Assembly: GCA_028274465.1 (NCBI GenBank)
Contig: CM051458.1
Span: 73,595,766 to 73,659,765 of the forward strand
Reading direction: 5' to 3'
Length of the DNA: 64,000 bases
Origin: Plantago ovata
Taxonomy: Eukaryota; Streptophyta; Magnoliopsida; Lamiales; Plantaginaceae
Positions within the stretch are counted from its first letter, which is position 1, and the number at the start of each line of letters is the position of its first letter. The translations under genes were made by a program, and so were the position numbers. Under the pieces are notes generated by a model. That model did no database searches. It was given only the letters and a program-made list of their open reading frames with translations, and was not told the origin of the DNA. Positions 52,031-63,943 of the stretch are shown here, piece by piece.

Positions 52031-53705
52031 TGTTAGGAAACTTGTAATTTTGATGAGCAATTAACCATGCTAAATTAAGAACAGTCCAGTAACTAGTACT
52101 CTTAAGGTCCATAGGATTTTAGAATTTTTAAAGGACATTGTAAAAGAGGAACGTTTGCTGATGACTTAGATAGGTGTTAGATAAGTTTTTATCTTGGTGG
52201 ATGACGTACTTTAATTTCTGTGAAGAAATTAATCTATTGACACCTTAGCGTATGATGTATTTTATTTTCTGAAAAGAAAATATCTTATTGATGCTTAGCT
52301 TTGATTTTCTTAAAAGAAAATGACCTATTAAAGTATTTGCTGAAGATGTATTTTGTTTATTACAAACAAATTATTGAAGCAAATAAGAAACCGGTCAGAA
52401 TCTTGAAGACTTTTGAAGATCTGAAGACTTGAAGACTTGAAGACTTGAAGATTGCTGAAGACTGGTAAGGCACGTGTTGCTCAGAAACTGAAATTTTCAG
52501 CAACAGCATTGCATAAGTGAAAATCTGAAAGACAGAGTAGGTTGTGCTCGCTGAAACTGAGAATGAACACTTGCTGATGAACATATGTGACCTCTTGCTG
52601 AATGTACGTGATTTTGCGCTCCAATGTTACTGTTTGAATTTTATTCAAAGGTGCATTTAATGCAAAGCTTACACAAAGGACATGAAGACTAGAAGACAAA
52701 CAAAGGTTGCTGCTGAAAGTACAAAAGCAAGATAGTGACATGTTAAGGAACAAAAGCCTTAGGATTTGAAATTCAAACGGCTCCTTACTTGCACTATAAA
52801 TAGAGGTCATCAGGCAAAGAGTTGAAGTGTGTCAACAACGTGATCAAACTCTCACTTGTGCTTAAAACTCACAAACCTTCAAACTCTCTTACTGCCCTTG
52901 ATCCGTTCCAAGACTTAAAGCTTGAAAAAGCTACTTGTGAAGAAGTAGAACAAACTCGGCTAAGAAATTAGTTAAGTGTTCTTTCTTTCGAACAAGAACA
53001 AGTCTTGACACCAGAAACAATCAAACTTGTTTACGGCAAAGTATTCCAAGTTGTGTTTCTTAGATTACTTGTTGTAACTGAATAAGTTATAATTAAGTTA
53101 TCTCACCCCAAAACTCTCTAACTGAAAATACACCCTTTCAGGCGTGATATTCAGGGGGAACTTAATCGAGCACAGTTTTGCTGATTAAAAGTACCAAGTT
53201 TGGTGGAGAACAAGGTTGAGTTCTCTAGTTTAGGTTGGAAACAAAGCAAGTGTGCTTTGGTTTCTGTTGAATCGCTTTAGATAGGAGATTGTAAGGAACC
53301 TCAATCATATCTTAGTGGATTCAGTCCTAGAAAGGACAAAGTGGATTAGTTGGGAGATTACGCCACTCTCAGATACCACTCTAAAAGCGTTTGTGTGATT
53401 TACTTACTGCATTTAGCTTTCAGCAAATTATTTCTGTTTTGTACACAGTCACTCACATCACTTGCTGAAACACTTTACTTGCTGAAAAAGCACTTATTGT
53501 TTCAAAGACTTCCGCTCTCTGATTTTAAGTATCAGCAAACCAAGCTACTGTAAAGTAACTTACGCTTGCTGAGAAAGTTAAGTATCAGCAACCTCATTAC
53601 TGAAAAGTAATAAGTACTTGCTGAGAAAGTTTTAAACGACAAAAGTTTGAAAAGACTATTCACCCCCCCCCTCTAGTCTTTTCTTGTTGTTTAAAGGGAC
53701 CAACA
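52031..53705 (+). mobile_element. E 3' LTR
   Basis: A 1675-bp LTR, TGTTAGGAAACTTG...GGGACCAACA. TATAAATA at 52795-52802 is a likely promoter. A short direct repeat TGAAGACTTGAAGACT lies near 52420-52450. The last ~720 nt match 1-704. The sequence right of it (53706) belongs to F. Confidence 0.9.
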
Positions 53706-54079
53706 TATATCTTGTTATGCAATATGTCTTTATCTTTGATTCATACATATGATTGTGCTTATTGATGTAATGATGATGGATTTGATGGTAGAATGCATAA
53801 TTGTTGAGTATGAGGATTTATGATGCTAGAATTTTTCGCTTCTATGGTATAAATTGAGCCTTGTTATTTAGGGTATTGGTTGTCTAGCAAGAGCATAATG
53901 TGATGTATTGCATGTAGTAGTTACATTGGTATGTTGCATGTTGAAGAAGCTAGGCTAGACATAAAGGATTTGGGGAGCTCGATTGTTGATTTTATCACTT
54001 GTGTGTTTCGTTCTTACACTACCATATGCATGAGTCAGTTTTGTGTCATACGAGGTACTAACTGTTGTTTGTAGGAACC

Positions 54080-54870
54080 ATGGCAAGGGAGAGGAGCATT
54101 CCCGTATGATTACTATGAAGTATTGGAGGGGGATCAATTACATCCATGTCAAGGAGAGTGATCCCGTTAGAGGTGCGTTCGAGCCACGGGCTCTTGCAGC
54201 AACGTCGCGGATTATCCAAGAGGAGGAGCTAGAGTACACCTGGAGTAAGGACTCCTATGCCTATTCATGCACCACCGAAGGGACAAAAACAATTATTACG
54301 TCAGCAATCCATCACAAGGACTGCAAAGTTCGAGTGAATCGGAAGGCACCGGGACGATCTTGCCGCGACGGATTCAATCTTGAGTTCACAGTTGCTAGAA
54401 GGTTCCGAAGCGCTAGCTTGGTTCCAAAACATAATGACATGGGTGCCCAGCCCCTCGTTATGGTGCCCCTTGACTGCCTCTAAAGGGAGCATCATATAGA
54501 CATCGGTCGCATCAACCGTAGAGAATGTGGTCGACATTGGAAAAAATGGTAGAAGACTTCTGAGTATCCGAGAAGCTTACTGTAACCTCCTCAGGGTGTA
54601 AAACGTTGGAGAGGGAGTCTCTGATACCACTGCTCTTTCCCCTTCAACAGTTCACAGCCTATTGGAGGGCTACAGGATGGTGGATTCCATAACAGCGGCG
54701 GCTAATCTTGAGGATTCTATTCGACAATGCAACTCTACTGGCGATGATGATGGTGTCAGTAGTGACAATGAAGGCCATACGGACAATGATGATACTGATG
54801 GAGGAGTTGTTCCTATCCGGCCTATAAATGGAACTACCGCACCTACCAGAAGACCTGATGACCACCTATA
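54080..54870 (+). pseudogene. F ORF2, strongly degraded
   Basis: The ATG at 54080 follows acceptor TTTGTAG by five bases, as in A and B, but the frame stops after nine codons. Other frames carry recognisable homology to B ORF2: WSKDSYAYSCTTEGTKTIIT against the B FTGSDHSYVYSR part, HHIDIGRINRRECGRHWKK against HRIDIGKIMYEEYERHWEKK, and LSPSTVHSLLEGYRM against LSLSTIDVQLNRYRM. The C-terminus is acidic (GDDDGVSSDNEGHTDNDDTD) and not a coiled coil. It is frameshifted several times and clearly dead. Confidence 0.7.
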
Positions 54871-56465
54871 AGGCTCCCAGAGCAGTCCCAATAACTCACA
54901 AGCAGCATACTCAGCCGACCAAGGCCAAACCATGCGGTAACATCTAGTATCACATCTTATTTCCTCATTTTATTACTGCTAGGGACTAGCGTTAATTTCA
55001 TGAGGGGGGATGGGATTTAAGTGATCTAGTGTTGTTAGTTTGGAGCTTGCCATTGATGGTTTAGAGCTTGGTATTGGTAGGATGAGTATAGTACCTTGCA
55101 TGTTTTATCCGTCTGCATTTGCATTTGCACGTTTACCGCTTTCTTAGATTTTTAGGTTGCATTCACTGCATTCATCCTAGGATAGTCTTGCATGTTTTAT
55201 ATGGAGTTTATTGCCGAATTTTTTAAACTTTTTTATTGGGTAGATCAACTGACTATGCCATTAATCACATGCTTCATCTCTATGAATTTGTTTGAGGTTT
55301 TTCTCGCTTGGCTTGTCACATTTATGTATTGCACTTAGTTAAGCTTGGTAGTCTCGACATCACTTAGTGGTGTTTTCTCTACTGCGGTTCACGAAGGCCT
55401 TTATAATAGGATGATGCATGTTAGGGTCTTATGGTTGTTTTCCCGAGTAATTATGTACCTAAGAGGCAACAAGTCTTCACCATGCTTTGAGATTGTTAAA
55501 TGCCTAGGAAGGAGGTAGTGTGAGGTTGTGCGATCCTTTGTTTATAACCTATTCTTCCGAATAGGTTTGGGGAGGGTGTTACACTATCATTAGACTTGTT
55601 TTTCGTTTTTCGTTTCCGTATTGTGAGTTTATTTTTCCTTTCTCGTATATTTTGTACTCCAAACCTATTCTTTCGAATAGGTTTGGGGAAGTCGTGTGAG
55701 TCATTTTGTTTCTTTTTCGTTATGCTACTGATGGCTAAAAAAAAATCGAAAAAAAAGAGAAAGAAAAAATTCCAGGAAAAAAGAAAAAAAGAAAAAAAAG
55801 AAACTGGAAAGAAAAAAAGAAAAAGAAAAGAAAAAAGACCCCAAAAAAGCAAAGAAGGGTCCAAAAAAAGAAAGTCAAATAGCAGTTTAGCAAAGTGTTG
55901 TGTCTCATTTTCCAATTCTTGTAATGTTCGTAATTGTGTTTGTAATTTTCTATCTTTTCTTTTGTTTTTGAGTGTCATCTGTTCTAGACCACCCTCGTCC
56001 TGCCATTCAGGAAGTGGTGAATACGTAATACTTTACTTGAGCGATGGGTAGAATAGGGGAGTGTTATCTTTTATAGGGAACCCTCCTTCGTTTGATGAGA
56101 GTCAGTACTGGTTCGACCTCTTTGAGGGAAAGTCTTAACTTGGTGAACAGCAGTAAGTCCTCAGTTTAATAGGCACGGGACAACCATTCGTATCTTAACA
56201 TGTTTCATTACGTCGTCACTGACTAGGTCCAGGTAGAGAATGTTACGAGAGACTATCTTGTATTGACATAAGTGCTTATGTGGATGTGTATGAGTCAATC
56301 GAGGCATTCTTCAACCTATATTCATGTTTTGATTTGTATGGTTTTTGTTCATATGTTTTTTGATAGATTCAGTATATTAGTTCATTTTATTTGGCATGAG
56401 ACTCCATTTTATGTGTTGCATTGTTTTTTGCATTAGAGTCTAGCTTAGTTGCTTGAGGACAAGCA
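54871..56465 (+). other. F 3' untranslated region with hairpins and purine run
   Basis: No gene is visible. Hairpins AACCTATTC-TTCC-GAATAGGTT (55546-55567) and AAACCTATTC-TTTC-GAATAGGTTT (55661-55684) are each followed by TTTGGGGA purine runs, then an almost pure A/G run at 55736-55871. Same order as B and A'. Confidence 0.75.
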
Positions 56466-57726
56466 AAGGTTCGGTTTGGGGAGTTTGATGAATGTGTATT
56501 TTACACTTTCATTCGAGTCTTTTTCACCTATTTTAGCTATCATCTATGTTAAATTAGCTATATTTTAGTGCATTCTATTAGAATAGTGTCACGTTTCCCT
56601 TTAGTTTTTATTTTACAGGTTTTGGTTGAAAAACGAGGATTTTCGGGCAATTATATTGAAGTTGACAAGGAATTGGTGTTCCAGAAGCCTAATTGGAGTA
56701 TCTGAAGGTTTCCGGATAGGATTTGAAGTCTAGGGGTCGAATCTGGAGGTTAGAAGGCCACTAGAAGTCAGAAACCGAGTCCGAAAAGGGGAAGAAATCC
56801 AAAAACGCGTCGAAAACGCGTAAATTCCCAAAAAAACTCCCCGGCGAATCGCCCGGGATGTGGGGCGACGACTCGCCCGGTGTGTGGGGCCCTTCGCCCC
56901 ACACTATTTCGAGGCCTATATATAGTTGCTCAGTTTTTCTCCGTTTTTCATACTTTTCAAGACCTATTCTCTCACCTTTCTCTATAGTTTTAGGTAGGAA
57001 CTTCCCAGAGCCTGTTCTGGGGGTTCGTAGCTTAGGAGATACTTTTTCATAGCAGTTTGGAGCTTGTAAGATCGCGATTCTTCGGAGACTGACAACCTTC
57101 GGTAACATTGTATCTTACAGTTTTTCTACTTATTTTTATATATCTTTCAACATGTTTTCTTCTATGATTTCTGTTGATTGCATGACAACTATGAGTAGCT
57201 AAACTTATCGTTGGTGATAGTATGTGAATTCTTAGCGAAGGGTTGATAATTCTATGCTAATGGCTATATCGCGCATTATACTCCGTGTTATTGCTTTATT
57301 TCTTTGATCATCTACCTCTATCTTCGTATTGTTGATTAATTATTGCACACAACTGGACAATTCATTGGTCTTTGACCCATCTATATCTATATCTTCGTAG
57401 TGTTTGATAATTACAACATGACAATTCATTGATCAAAGATCTCCATGCAAAACCGAGGAATTTACGCATGATTATTAACCCGTTATGCTTTGAAGGACCA
57501 TACTATCACCAATCTCCATTATCTGTTAAGAAAAACCTTTGCTATATCGTCTGCTGTCTTTATATTCTAAATTAGATTAGATAAAGCTAGTTATAGTCCT
57601 TAGAGATCGACACTCGAGGTCATTCTACTGCTACACTACTGTTTTCGTTATAGTTGTGAATTGCCTTTGGCTAAATAACAAATTTATTTGATTCGCGTTG
57701 GAACACGACATCCAGCGCGTTCATCA
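56466..57726 (+). mobile_element. F polypurine tract and 3' LTR
   Basis: The PPT AAGGTTCGGTTTGGGGAGTT (56466-56485) borders the LTR at 56486. The LTR is 1241 bp, TGATGAATGTG...GCGTTCATCA. Palindromes including CCGGCGAATCGCCCGGG (56841-56857) lie just upstream of the TATA box CTATATATAG at 56916-56925. TSD GTTGA follows. Confidence 0.9.
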
Positions 57727-57731
57727 GTTGA

Positions 57732-58684
57732 TAATCATTAATATTCAAATCGCTCGACAATTTTGGAAATGATTTAGAGATCAAACACTAATTATGCATA
57801 ATACATTGTGATTAATCTTCTTACATACGTCATATATTATAACTATAGTAAGATTTACACACATTGAGAATGATTTCGTTTGACCTTCCTAAATTTAAAA
57901 ATCGTAGCTGTAAAGATTTCATCATATAAATGTTATATTCTATATTGGCTAATTATATAATTTAATAATTCGTGGTTGTCATAATTCTATATTAGCTAAT
58001 TATATATTCGCTAACTATACGATTTGATTAATCATAGCTGTGAAATTCAATCAAATAAAACTCATAGTCTATCCATTGAAAGGTACCAATTTCAATGTTC
58101 TGATTATTTCAAATTTTTTCAAATATAGGAATTTTGTATATTTTGCAAATCAGTATAAAATTAATATGTATAAAAGTACATCTATAGTTGTTCTTACGTA
58201 GATTTTAAAAGCAAATTTGATTAATATAAAATGTTAAGTATATATAAGGGAATCGTTCAATTTAGGTAACTTTGTTACTGAATTCCTGTTTACATCTATA
58301 AAATCTTATTCGACATTAATAAAAAGCAAGTTTGATTAATATAAAAAGTGGACTAATTAAATTAATATAACTTAAGTAAATGAATATACTTTTTTAATCT
58401 ATTCATAATTCCTCACGCAGATCTTAAAGATAATCTTAATATTTCGACATCTCCATATATTATTAATATTTCATCCGGTTAATTACAAATTATAATCATA
58501 GATATTGTTTATCGATCTCACGTAATCAAAAGTTATCGATCTAACACCATTAAATATATAAACAAAAAATACATTCAACAACTTATCAAATGATAATAGC
58601 GACTTGCTAATGTATGATATTAGTCTATGTGTGTAATTTCAATACGCATAGAATATTAATTCGTTGGCTTCTCTTGATGCTTTG
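57732..58684. other. AT-rich intergenic DNA
   Basis: About 950 nt of very AT-rich sequence with many TTAATATAAAA-like words. No frame, hairpin or repeat family was recognised. In the corrected contig order it lies upstream of the RPA-like gene. Confidence 0.6.
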
Positions 58685-61352
58685 TAGGCTAAGGGGTTAC
58701 GTACTCTCAAGTCGATCCCTCCTAAGTGTCGCCTAGGGTTTTCGCGTGTTTTGAAGGGGGCGTTGGATTCTGTGGATTCTTCTCCAGATGACCTTTCCTG
58801 TTGGATTCGTTTGCTCGCGCTACCTCTTTGTACGTTGAAGACTTTTTCTCCGAGAAGTAGTCTTGAGTGTAGGGCAGTTGTTAGGTGACAACGTCAGGAG
58901 GAGTGCATTACTTTTTCCCTCCGTCCTTGGGATGTCGTTGGGGATAGTTTATAGCTTCTTCGTGACACTTTGGTTGCGGACTCGCCTTCTTTTCGTCAGG
59001 AGTCCGGTCCAGATTTGGTTGAAGCCAATATTCAGCAGTGTCTCAGTAAATTCAGTGATGGGCATTATTCTGCAACTGTTCGGGTTCTTTCTTCCTCTGG
59101 TGTTGCTCCTTATTCGGTTGATACTCTGGAGGCTTTGAAGGACAAGCACCCTTCTGCTCCTTCACCTGCTTTGCCTCCTTTACCTGCTGGCCTTTGTCCC
59201 CTTTCTTCCTCCAGTACTACTGTTCGCGATATGATTCGTAGTTTCCCTCGAGGAACCTCCTGTGGTCGAGATGGTCTGCGAGCTCAGTACTTATTGGATT
59301 GTCTAGGCGGTGCTGCTGTTGCTCTCTCTGATGATTTGATCACCTCTATCACTCGGGTGGTTCATCTTTTCTTGGAGGGGCATGTTTTGGTGAGTATATT
59401 GCAAAGTGCTCCCCTCACTCCGCTGGTTAAGCCGGGTGGTGGTATACGTCCTATTGTTGTGGGTACTGTTTGGCGTCGCCTGGTCTCTAAGGTGGGTGTT
59501 GTTTTGGTTGGCCCCTCTTTATCTGGCTGCTTTGACGGTCTCCAGTTTGGTGTTGGGGTATTCTTCATGCCTTGAGTCGGTTCATAGAGGCGAGAGGCAT
59601 TGAGGAGGGCTTGACCATGTTGTTAGTAGACTTTCAGAATGCTTTCAACATGGTTGATCGTGAGGTTATGTTGCTTGAGGTTCGTCGTCGTTGCCTCGTT
59701 CTTTTCTGGTGGGTTGAGTTCTGTTATTCTAGTCCAGCCAGGTTGTACTATGGGGAACACATTCTTTGGTCTGGACAGGGGGTTGAGCAGGGCCATCCGT
59801 TGGGTCCTCTTCTCTTTGCTTTTGTTTTACACCCGCTGGTTTGTAAGATCATGGATTCTTTTGACTTGTCCTTGCAGGCTTGGAATGTAGATGATGGCAC
59901 CATTGTCGGAGATACCTTAGTTGTGGGAAAGGTCTTGGACTTGATCTTGGAGGAAGGGCCGGGTTCTGGTCTTCACCTCAATGTTCACAAAACTGAGATT
60001 TTTTAGCCAGTGGAAGATCCGAGGAGTAGGGTTCCTGGTGTTTTTCCTCCTACTATTGCTAGGCCACTCTGTGGGGTCAAAGTCCTTGGTGGATCGGTCA
60101 GTGTGTGTCCCGATTTCAGTAGTGAGCTTGTGGTGAAGAGGGTGAATAAGACCATCGAGCTTATGGACTCTGTCGCGAAGCTTAATGGTCCGCAGTGTGA
60201 GTTGTTGCTGCTTCGTGCTTGTACGGGTATTTCGAAGCTCTATTTTACTTTGCGCACTTGCCCTCCAGGTTTCTTTCAGTCGACTCAGCTTTCTTTTGAT
60301 CAGGCTCTCAGATCCTCCTTGGAGCGTATTGTTACGACTCAGGTCCTGGTTTTGGCGATTGGCAGTGGCGGCTTGCTACTTTGCCCTTTTCTTTTGGGGG
60401 GCTTGGTGTGTACACTGCTGCGGATGTTCGCCATTATGCCTTCATTGCTTCTCGCCTTCAGTCTGCTGGTTTGTAGACTAAGCTCTTATATCATTCTGGT
60501 ATCACTTCTCTTGGACCTGCTTTTGACGGTGCCCTGTCTTTGTTTGCTGAGACCACAAGTTCTGACCTTTTGAGTAACCCTAGTGATATCGCTGCCCCCA
60601 GACTTATGAAGAGACTGGCAGATATATATTTCACGAAGGTTGTTGCTTCTGCAGAATCTGTTTTCTCTTTATCTCCTCGTCAGGTAGCTCTTTGGAAGTC
60701 TCAGCGTGGTGCCCATTCTTCTGATTGGTTGCGAGTTGTTCCTATTTCGGGTGTGGAGCAGACTATGAACGGTAGGACTTATAGGTGTGTGCTGGGTTAT
60801 TGGCTTGGTGTTGCTTTGTTTCCGGTGTCCACGCCCTGCTCTCCTTGCTCGCGGCTTTTTTATGGGGATTTGTTTGGTGATCACCCGATGTCGTGTGCTG
60901 GGGTGGTGAGTATCAAGCACCGACGTAACCTTGTTCGTGACACTCTCTTGGATGTCTATTTCCGATCTGGCATCTCTGCTGGTAAGGAGGTGGATATTGG
61001 TTTGAGTGATGGGAGTGACAGGTCCGTCCGTCCTGCAGACTTGCTCATTTATGCTTGGGATAGGGGAGGGGATGTTTGTGTGGATCTGACCGGATCTTCC
61101 CCCTTGACTCGGTCCGGGTTGGCGGACTTTGTGTCTGGACATGCGGTTGCTAATACTGCCAAGTTCAAGTGTGTGAAGTATCGGGACTTGTGTGCATGTA
61201 AGTGTGGATTTGCTTGTTAGAATACGGGGTTTCACTTTGGCTCAGGATGCTGGGGTGCGTGCTGCTCATTTTATTTTTTCTAGAGTTAGTTTTCTATTGC
61301 TAAGGGAGTGGGAGCACAACTCGTTTCTCGGCTGCCCACTAATTTTGTGTAA
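58685..61352 (+). pseudogene. LINE copy 1, 5'-truncated reverse transcriptase
   Basis: A non-LTR retrotransposon protein of a family common in plants. It begins abruptly after AT-rich DNA with LRTLKSIPPKCRLGFSRVLK, showing 5' truncation typical of target-primed reverse transcription. RT motifs: FPRGTSCGRDGLRAQYLLD, TPLVKPGGGIRPIVVGTVWR, TMLLVDFQNAFNMVD (motif A), GVEQGHPLGPLLFAFVLHPL (motif B, His in place of the usual Asp) and WNVDDGTIVGD (motif C). The C-terminal part has a zinc-knuckle-like CSPCSRLFYGDLFGDHPMSC and ends KGVGAQLVSRLPTNFV at 61352. Stops (58926, 60004, 60474) and frameshifts (about 59575, 60340, 61220) inactivate it. No tail follows. Confidence 0.85.
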
Positions 61353-62703
61353 AACATTCCGCTTCGGGGTGTCAAGCTCCTTGGGGGTTCTGTTAGCGCG
61401 GATTTTGATTTTTGCCTTGATCTAGTTGCACGCCGAGTTTCCAAGACCATCTCTTTGTTGGAGGCTATCCGCAAGCTTGATGATCCCCAGTGTGAGCTTC
61501 TTCTTCTTCGCAATTGTGCGGGGGTGGCGAAGTTATCTTATGCTTTGAGGACCTGCCCTCCGGTGGCTTGTGGTGATGCTCTAGCCCAGTTTGATCAGGC
61601 CTTGCGTACTTCCTTGGAGATGATCGTTACGGGTTCAGGCCCTGGTTTCGGGGATTGGCAGTGGCGGCTTGCCACTCTTCCCATCAGACTTGGAGGTCTC
61701 GGGGTCCTGTGTGCGGGGGATGTCAGTCAGTATGCTTTTCTCGCTTCTCGCTTGCAGTCCAGCTCCTTGCAGGATAGGATTCTGTTGAGGTCTGGGGTTT
61801 TTTCTTCTGGCCCTACCTATCAGTCTGCTCTTGACAGTTTCACGACCTTTTGTGGTGTTGATGTTCTCTCTGGTACATCTAGCTCTCCTGCCCCCCCAGT
61901 TTATGAAGTCTTTGGCAAAGAGTTATTTTGGTGTCATCGATGCACATCTGACGTCTCGGTTTGGGTTGAGTCATCGGCAGCAGGCTCTTCTTAGTTGTGT
62001 TCGTGCACCTCATGCGCAGGATTACTTACTCACCATTCCTATTGATAGGTTGGGACAGCGGATGAACCCGCGACAGTTCCGTGCTGTGTTGTGCTATCGC
62101 CTTGCAATCCCTTTGTTCCCCGATGGTTCCTCTTGCTCGAGTGGTCGTGTGCGACGGATGGACCAGTGGGGTGACCATGCTGTCCATTGTTCTAGTGAGG
62201 TGGGGGTGAAGTTTCGGCACAACCTCGTGCGTGATACCTTGGCTGACATCTGTTCAAGGGTTGGAGTGGCTGTGCGAAAAGAGGCCCCTATGGGGTTCCT
62301 CTCAGATGATGGACGGGACCTTCGCCAGGCTGACTTGTTATTATACAATTGGTCCCAAGGGCGGGACGCCTGCTTGGATGTTACGGGTGTCTCTCCTTTT
62401 GCTGGTGGGGGTTTGGATTCTTGGGTCCCTGGCGCTGCGTTGCAGTCTGCCGTTCAGAAGAAGAAGAGCAAGTATTCTTCTAAGTGTGCTGAGCACGGTT
62501 ACTCTTTCATCCCGTTTGCCTTCTCCACCTTTGGGGAGCTCGATGAGGACGCCCTGGCTACTTTTTCGCGCCTTAAGCGCTTGTGTGTTAGCCATTCCAA
62601 TGATGTTAGGAGTGGTGTTTTTCTTTTTTCTAGACTTAACTTTTGTATACAGAAAGGGGTGGGAGCACAGCTTGTCTCCCGACTCCCTTCCAATTTTGCG
62701 TGA
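61353..62703 (+). pseudogene. LINE copy 2, C-terminal third, in tandem
   Basis: It starts within eight bases of the stop of copy 1 at the position corresponding to RLRGVKLLGGSVSADFDF and reads LLEAIRKLDDPQCELLLLRN, GDWQWRLATLPIRLGGLGVL. After one frameshift near 61890 it continues MKSLAKSYFGVIDAHLTSRF, then GDHAVHC of the zinc-knuckle-like motif, and VGAQLVSRLPSNFA at the stop. It is diverged from copy 1, so it is not a simple recent duplication. A (TAA)n tail follows. Confidence 0.85.
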
Positions 62704-62722
62704 ATAATACAAGTCTAGTTTG

Positions 62723-62724
<2 letters not shown>

Positions 62725-62811
<87 letters not shown>
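62725..62811 (+). repeat. (TAA)29 LINE tail microsatellite
   Basis: About 29 uninterrupted TAA units, 20 bases after the stop of LINE copy 2. Simple-repeat tails in place of poly(A) are known for RTE-like LINEs. Poly-Ile and poly-Leu frames through it are artefacts. Confidence 0.9.
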
Positions 62812-63418
62812 GACGATCTGCGCCGCCTTTGCTTTATGTGCTCTCGATGAGCAGAATTCCACAGGTAAGGGTCGATTGCACCACGACAGGTAAGGGTAAT
62901 TCAGGGCTACTCTTTTATGGTCGTTTTTTTTGGGTGGATTGTTGCTGTTGCGGGTGTTTTGAGGCGAATTGCTTTGCTCTATTTCCGGTTGCCTGTTCGA
63001 TTTGTTCCTCGGTTGATCTGTTCGTCTCTTTGTGGGTTTCTTTCATTAATCTGGTTGTTGGTTTCGGGCCGTTTTGGGCTTCTGGCTGTTGCGTTTCAGT
63101 TTAGTTTTGGGTGATCTGCTGCCCTCTCTTTCTTTTCGCATTTCTGCAGGACTTTGGAGTGTGATTGCAGTTGGATTTTGTGTTCCGCCTTTTGGTGATG
63201 TGTACTGGTTCTGCTCTGCTGCTTTGCTTTTGTTAATCCATGACTGCAGCTCGTTTATTTATTTGAAAACTCTCTCTTTGTTCCATGTACTTTTGTCTCT
63301 TTCGGAGCATTTGAAAAGTAGTACCAACTGTGGCTGTTTTTTTTTCCACGAGTACATGTAGTGTGACTTTAAGGACCTTACTTATGTGTGGCACGTGGTT
63401 GCTGTTGTGATTTTATGC
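62812..63418 (+). other. Probable 5' region of LINE copy 3
   Basis: About 600 nt of T/G-rich sequence without a convincing frame. ACAGGTAAGGGT occurs twice (62869 and 62888). It probably is the 5' UTR of the LINE that starts at about 63419; alternatively it is host DNA. Confidence 0.4.
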
Positions 63419-63943
63419 ATGGCGGTTAAAATATTTTGTTCGTTTTTGGGGAACGATGGTTGCGGTGATCGTGGAGTTAAAGAGCTCTCCAAAAAGTATT
63501 TTATTGATCACTTGAAAGCTCAACATTTCAAGTTGGACGAGTCGAGGCCTTCTCACAGGGATCGCATTTCTAGTGACGGCTCCCTTTTCTCTGCCTTGGA
63601 CCTTGCTCTTCATCAGGCTCGTGTTTGGTTGTGTGGCGATTGCCTCAGTACTCAAACGTTTAGTAAGAGGTGTATACATGCTAAGGGGGGTGTGGTCCCT
63701 GCGCCAGACCGTGCTGACTCAGCTATTTATGGTATTTCGGCTCCTACTGGTGTTGTAGGGCTTGTGGGGTCTGCTGCAGGGTCGTTTGAGTGCCCGGTTG
63801 GGTCGCCTATACCACATGACGGTGGTTTGGGCCCCCTTTGCTTTGATGTTGATCTCCTTGACCGCGTTTTTTCGCTGCAAATGCTTACGGTCAAGTGTAT
63901 CCCTCCTAAGTTGAGGCTTGGGTTTGCTAGAATCTTTCTGTAA
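63419..63943 (+). pseudogene. LINE copy 3, N-terminal part
   Basis: The frame MAVKIFCSFLGNDGCGDRGV, HLKAQHFKLDESRPSHRDRI, ALDLALHQARVWLCGDCLST, KRCIHAKGGVVPAPD and LDRVFSLQMLTVKCIPPKLR is the N-terminal domain of the same LINE family. The final segment overlaps the point where copy 1 starts (IPPKCRLGF against IPPKLRLGF). Cys/His pairs suggest a zinc finger (CGDRG...H...H). It stops at 63943, followed by AT-rich sequence, so the copy is broken or ends here. The start is uncertain; an in-frame ATG also lies at 63386. Confidence 0.72.

Larger units (their letters stand above)
42954..53705 (+). mobile_element. E: Sirevirus-like Ty1/copia element with large accessory gene
   Basis: It contains the 3' part of integrase, RT and RNase H, a noncoding repeat region, a 5.3-kb accessory gene, a polypurine tract and a 1675-bp 3' LTR. 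Copia order (integrase before RT) is clear. An extra coding region between pol and 3' LTR and several AAGGGGGAA-type purine tracts are known traits of Sireviruses. The 5' LTR, gag and protease are missing in the gap. It is inserted in the ORF2 intron of F. Confidence 0.87.
53706..57726 (+). mobile_element. F: 3' part of a B/D-type gypsy element
   Basis: It runs from inside the ORF2 intron through ORF2, 3' UTR with two hairpins and purine run, PPT and 3' LTR, followed by GTTGA (57727-57731). The LTR is nearly the same as D. Sequence 53740-53830 aligns with the B intron. It is probably the other half of D. Confidence 0.87.

Noticed and set aside
62341-62862. Poly-Leu and poly-Ile frames over the TAA microsatellite
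   Set aside because: Triplet repeat read in different frames; no flanking protein similarity.
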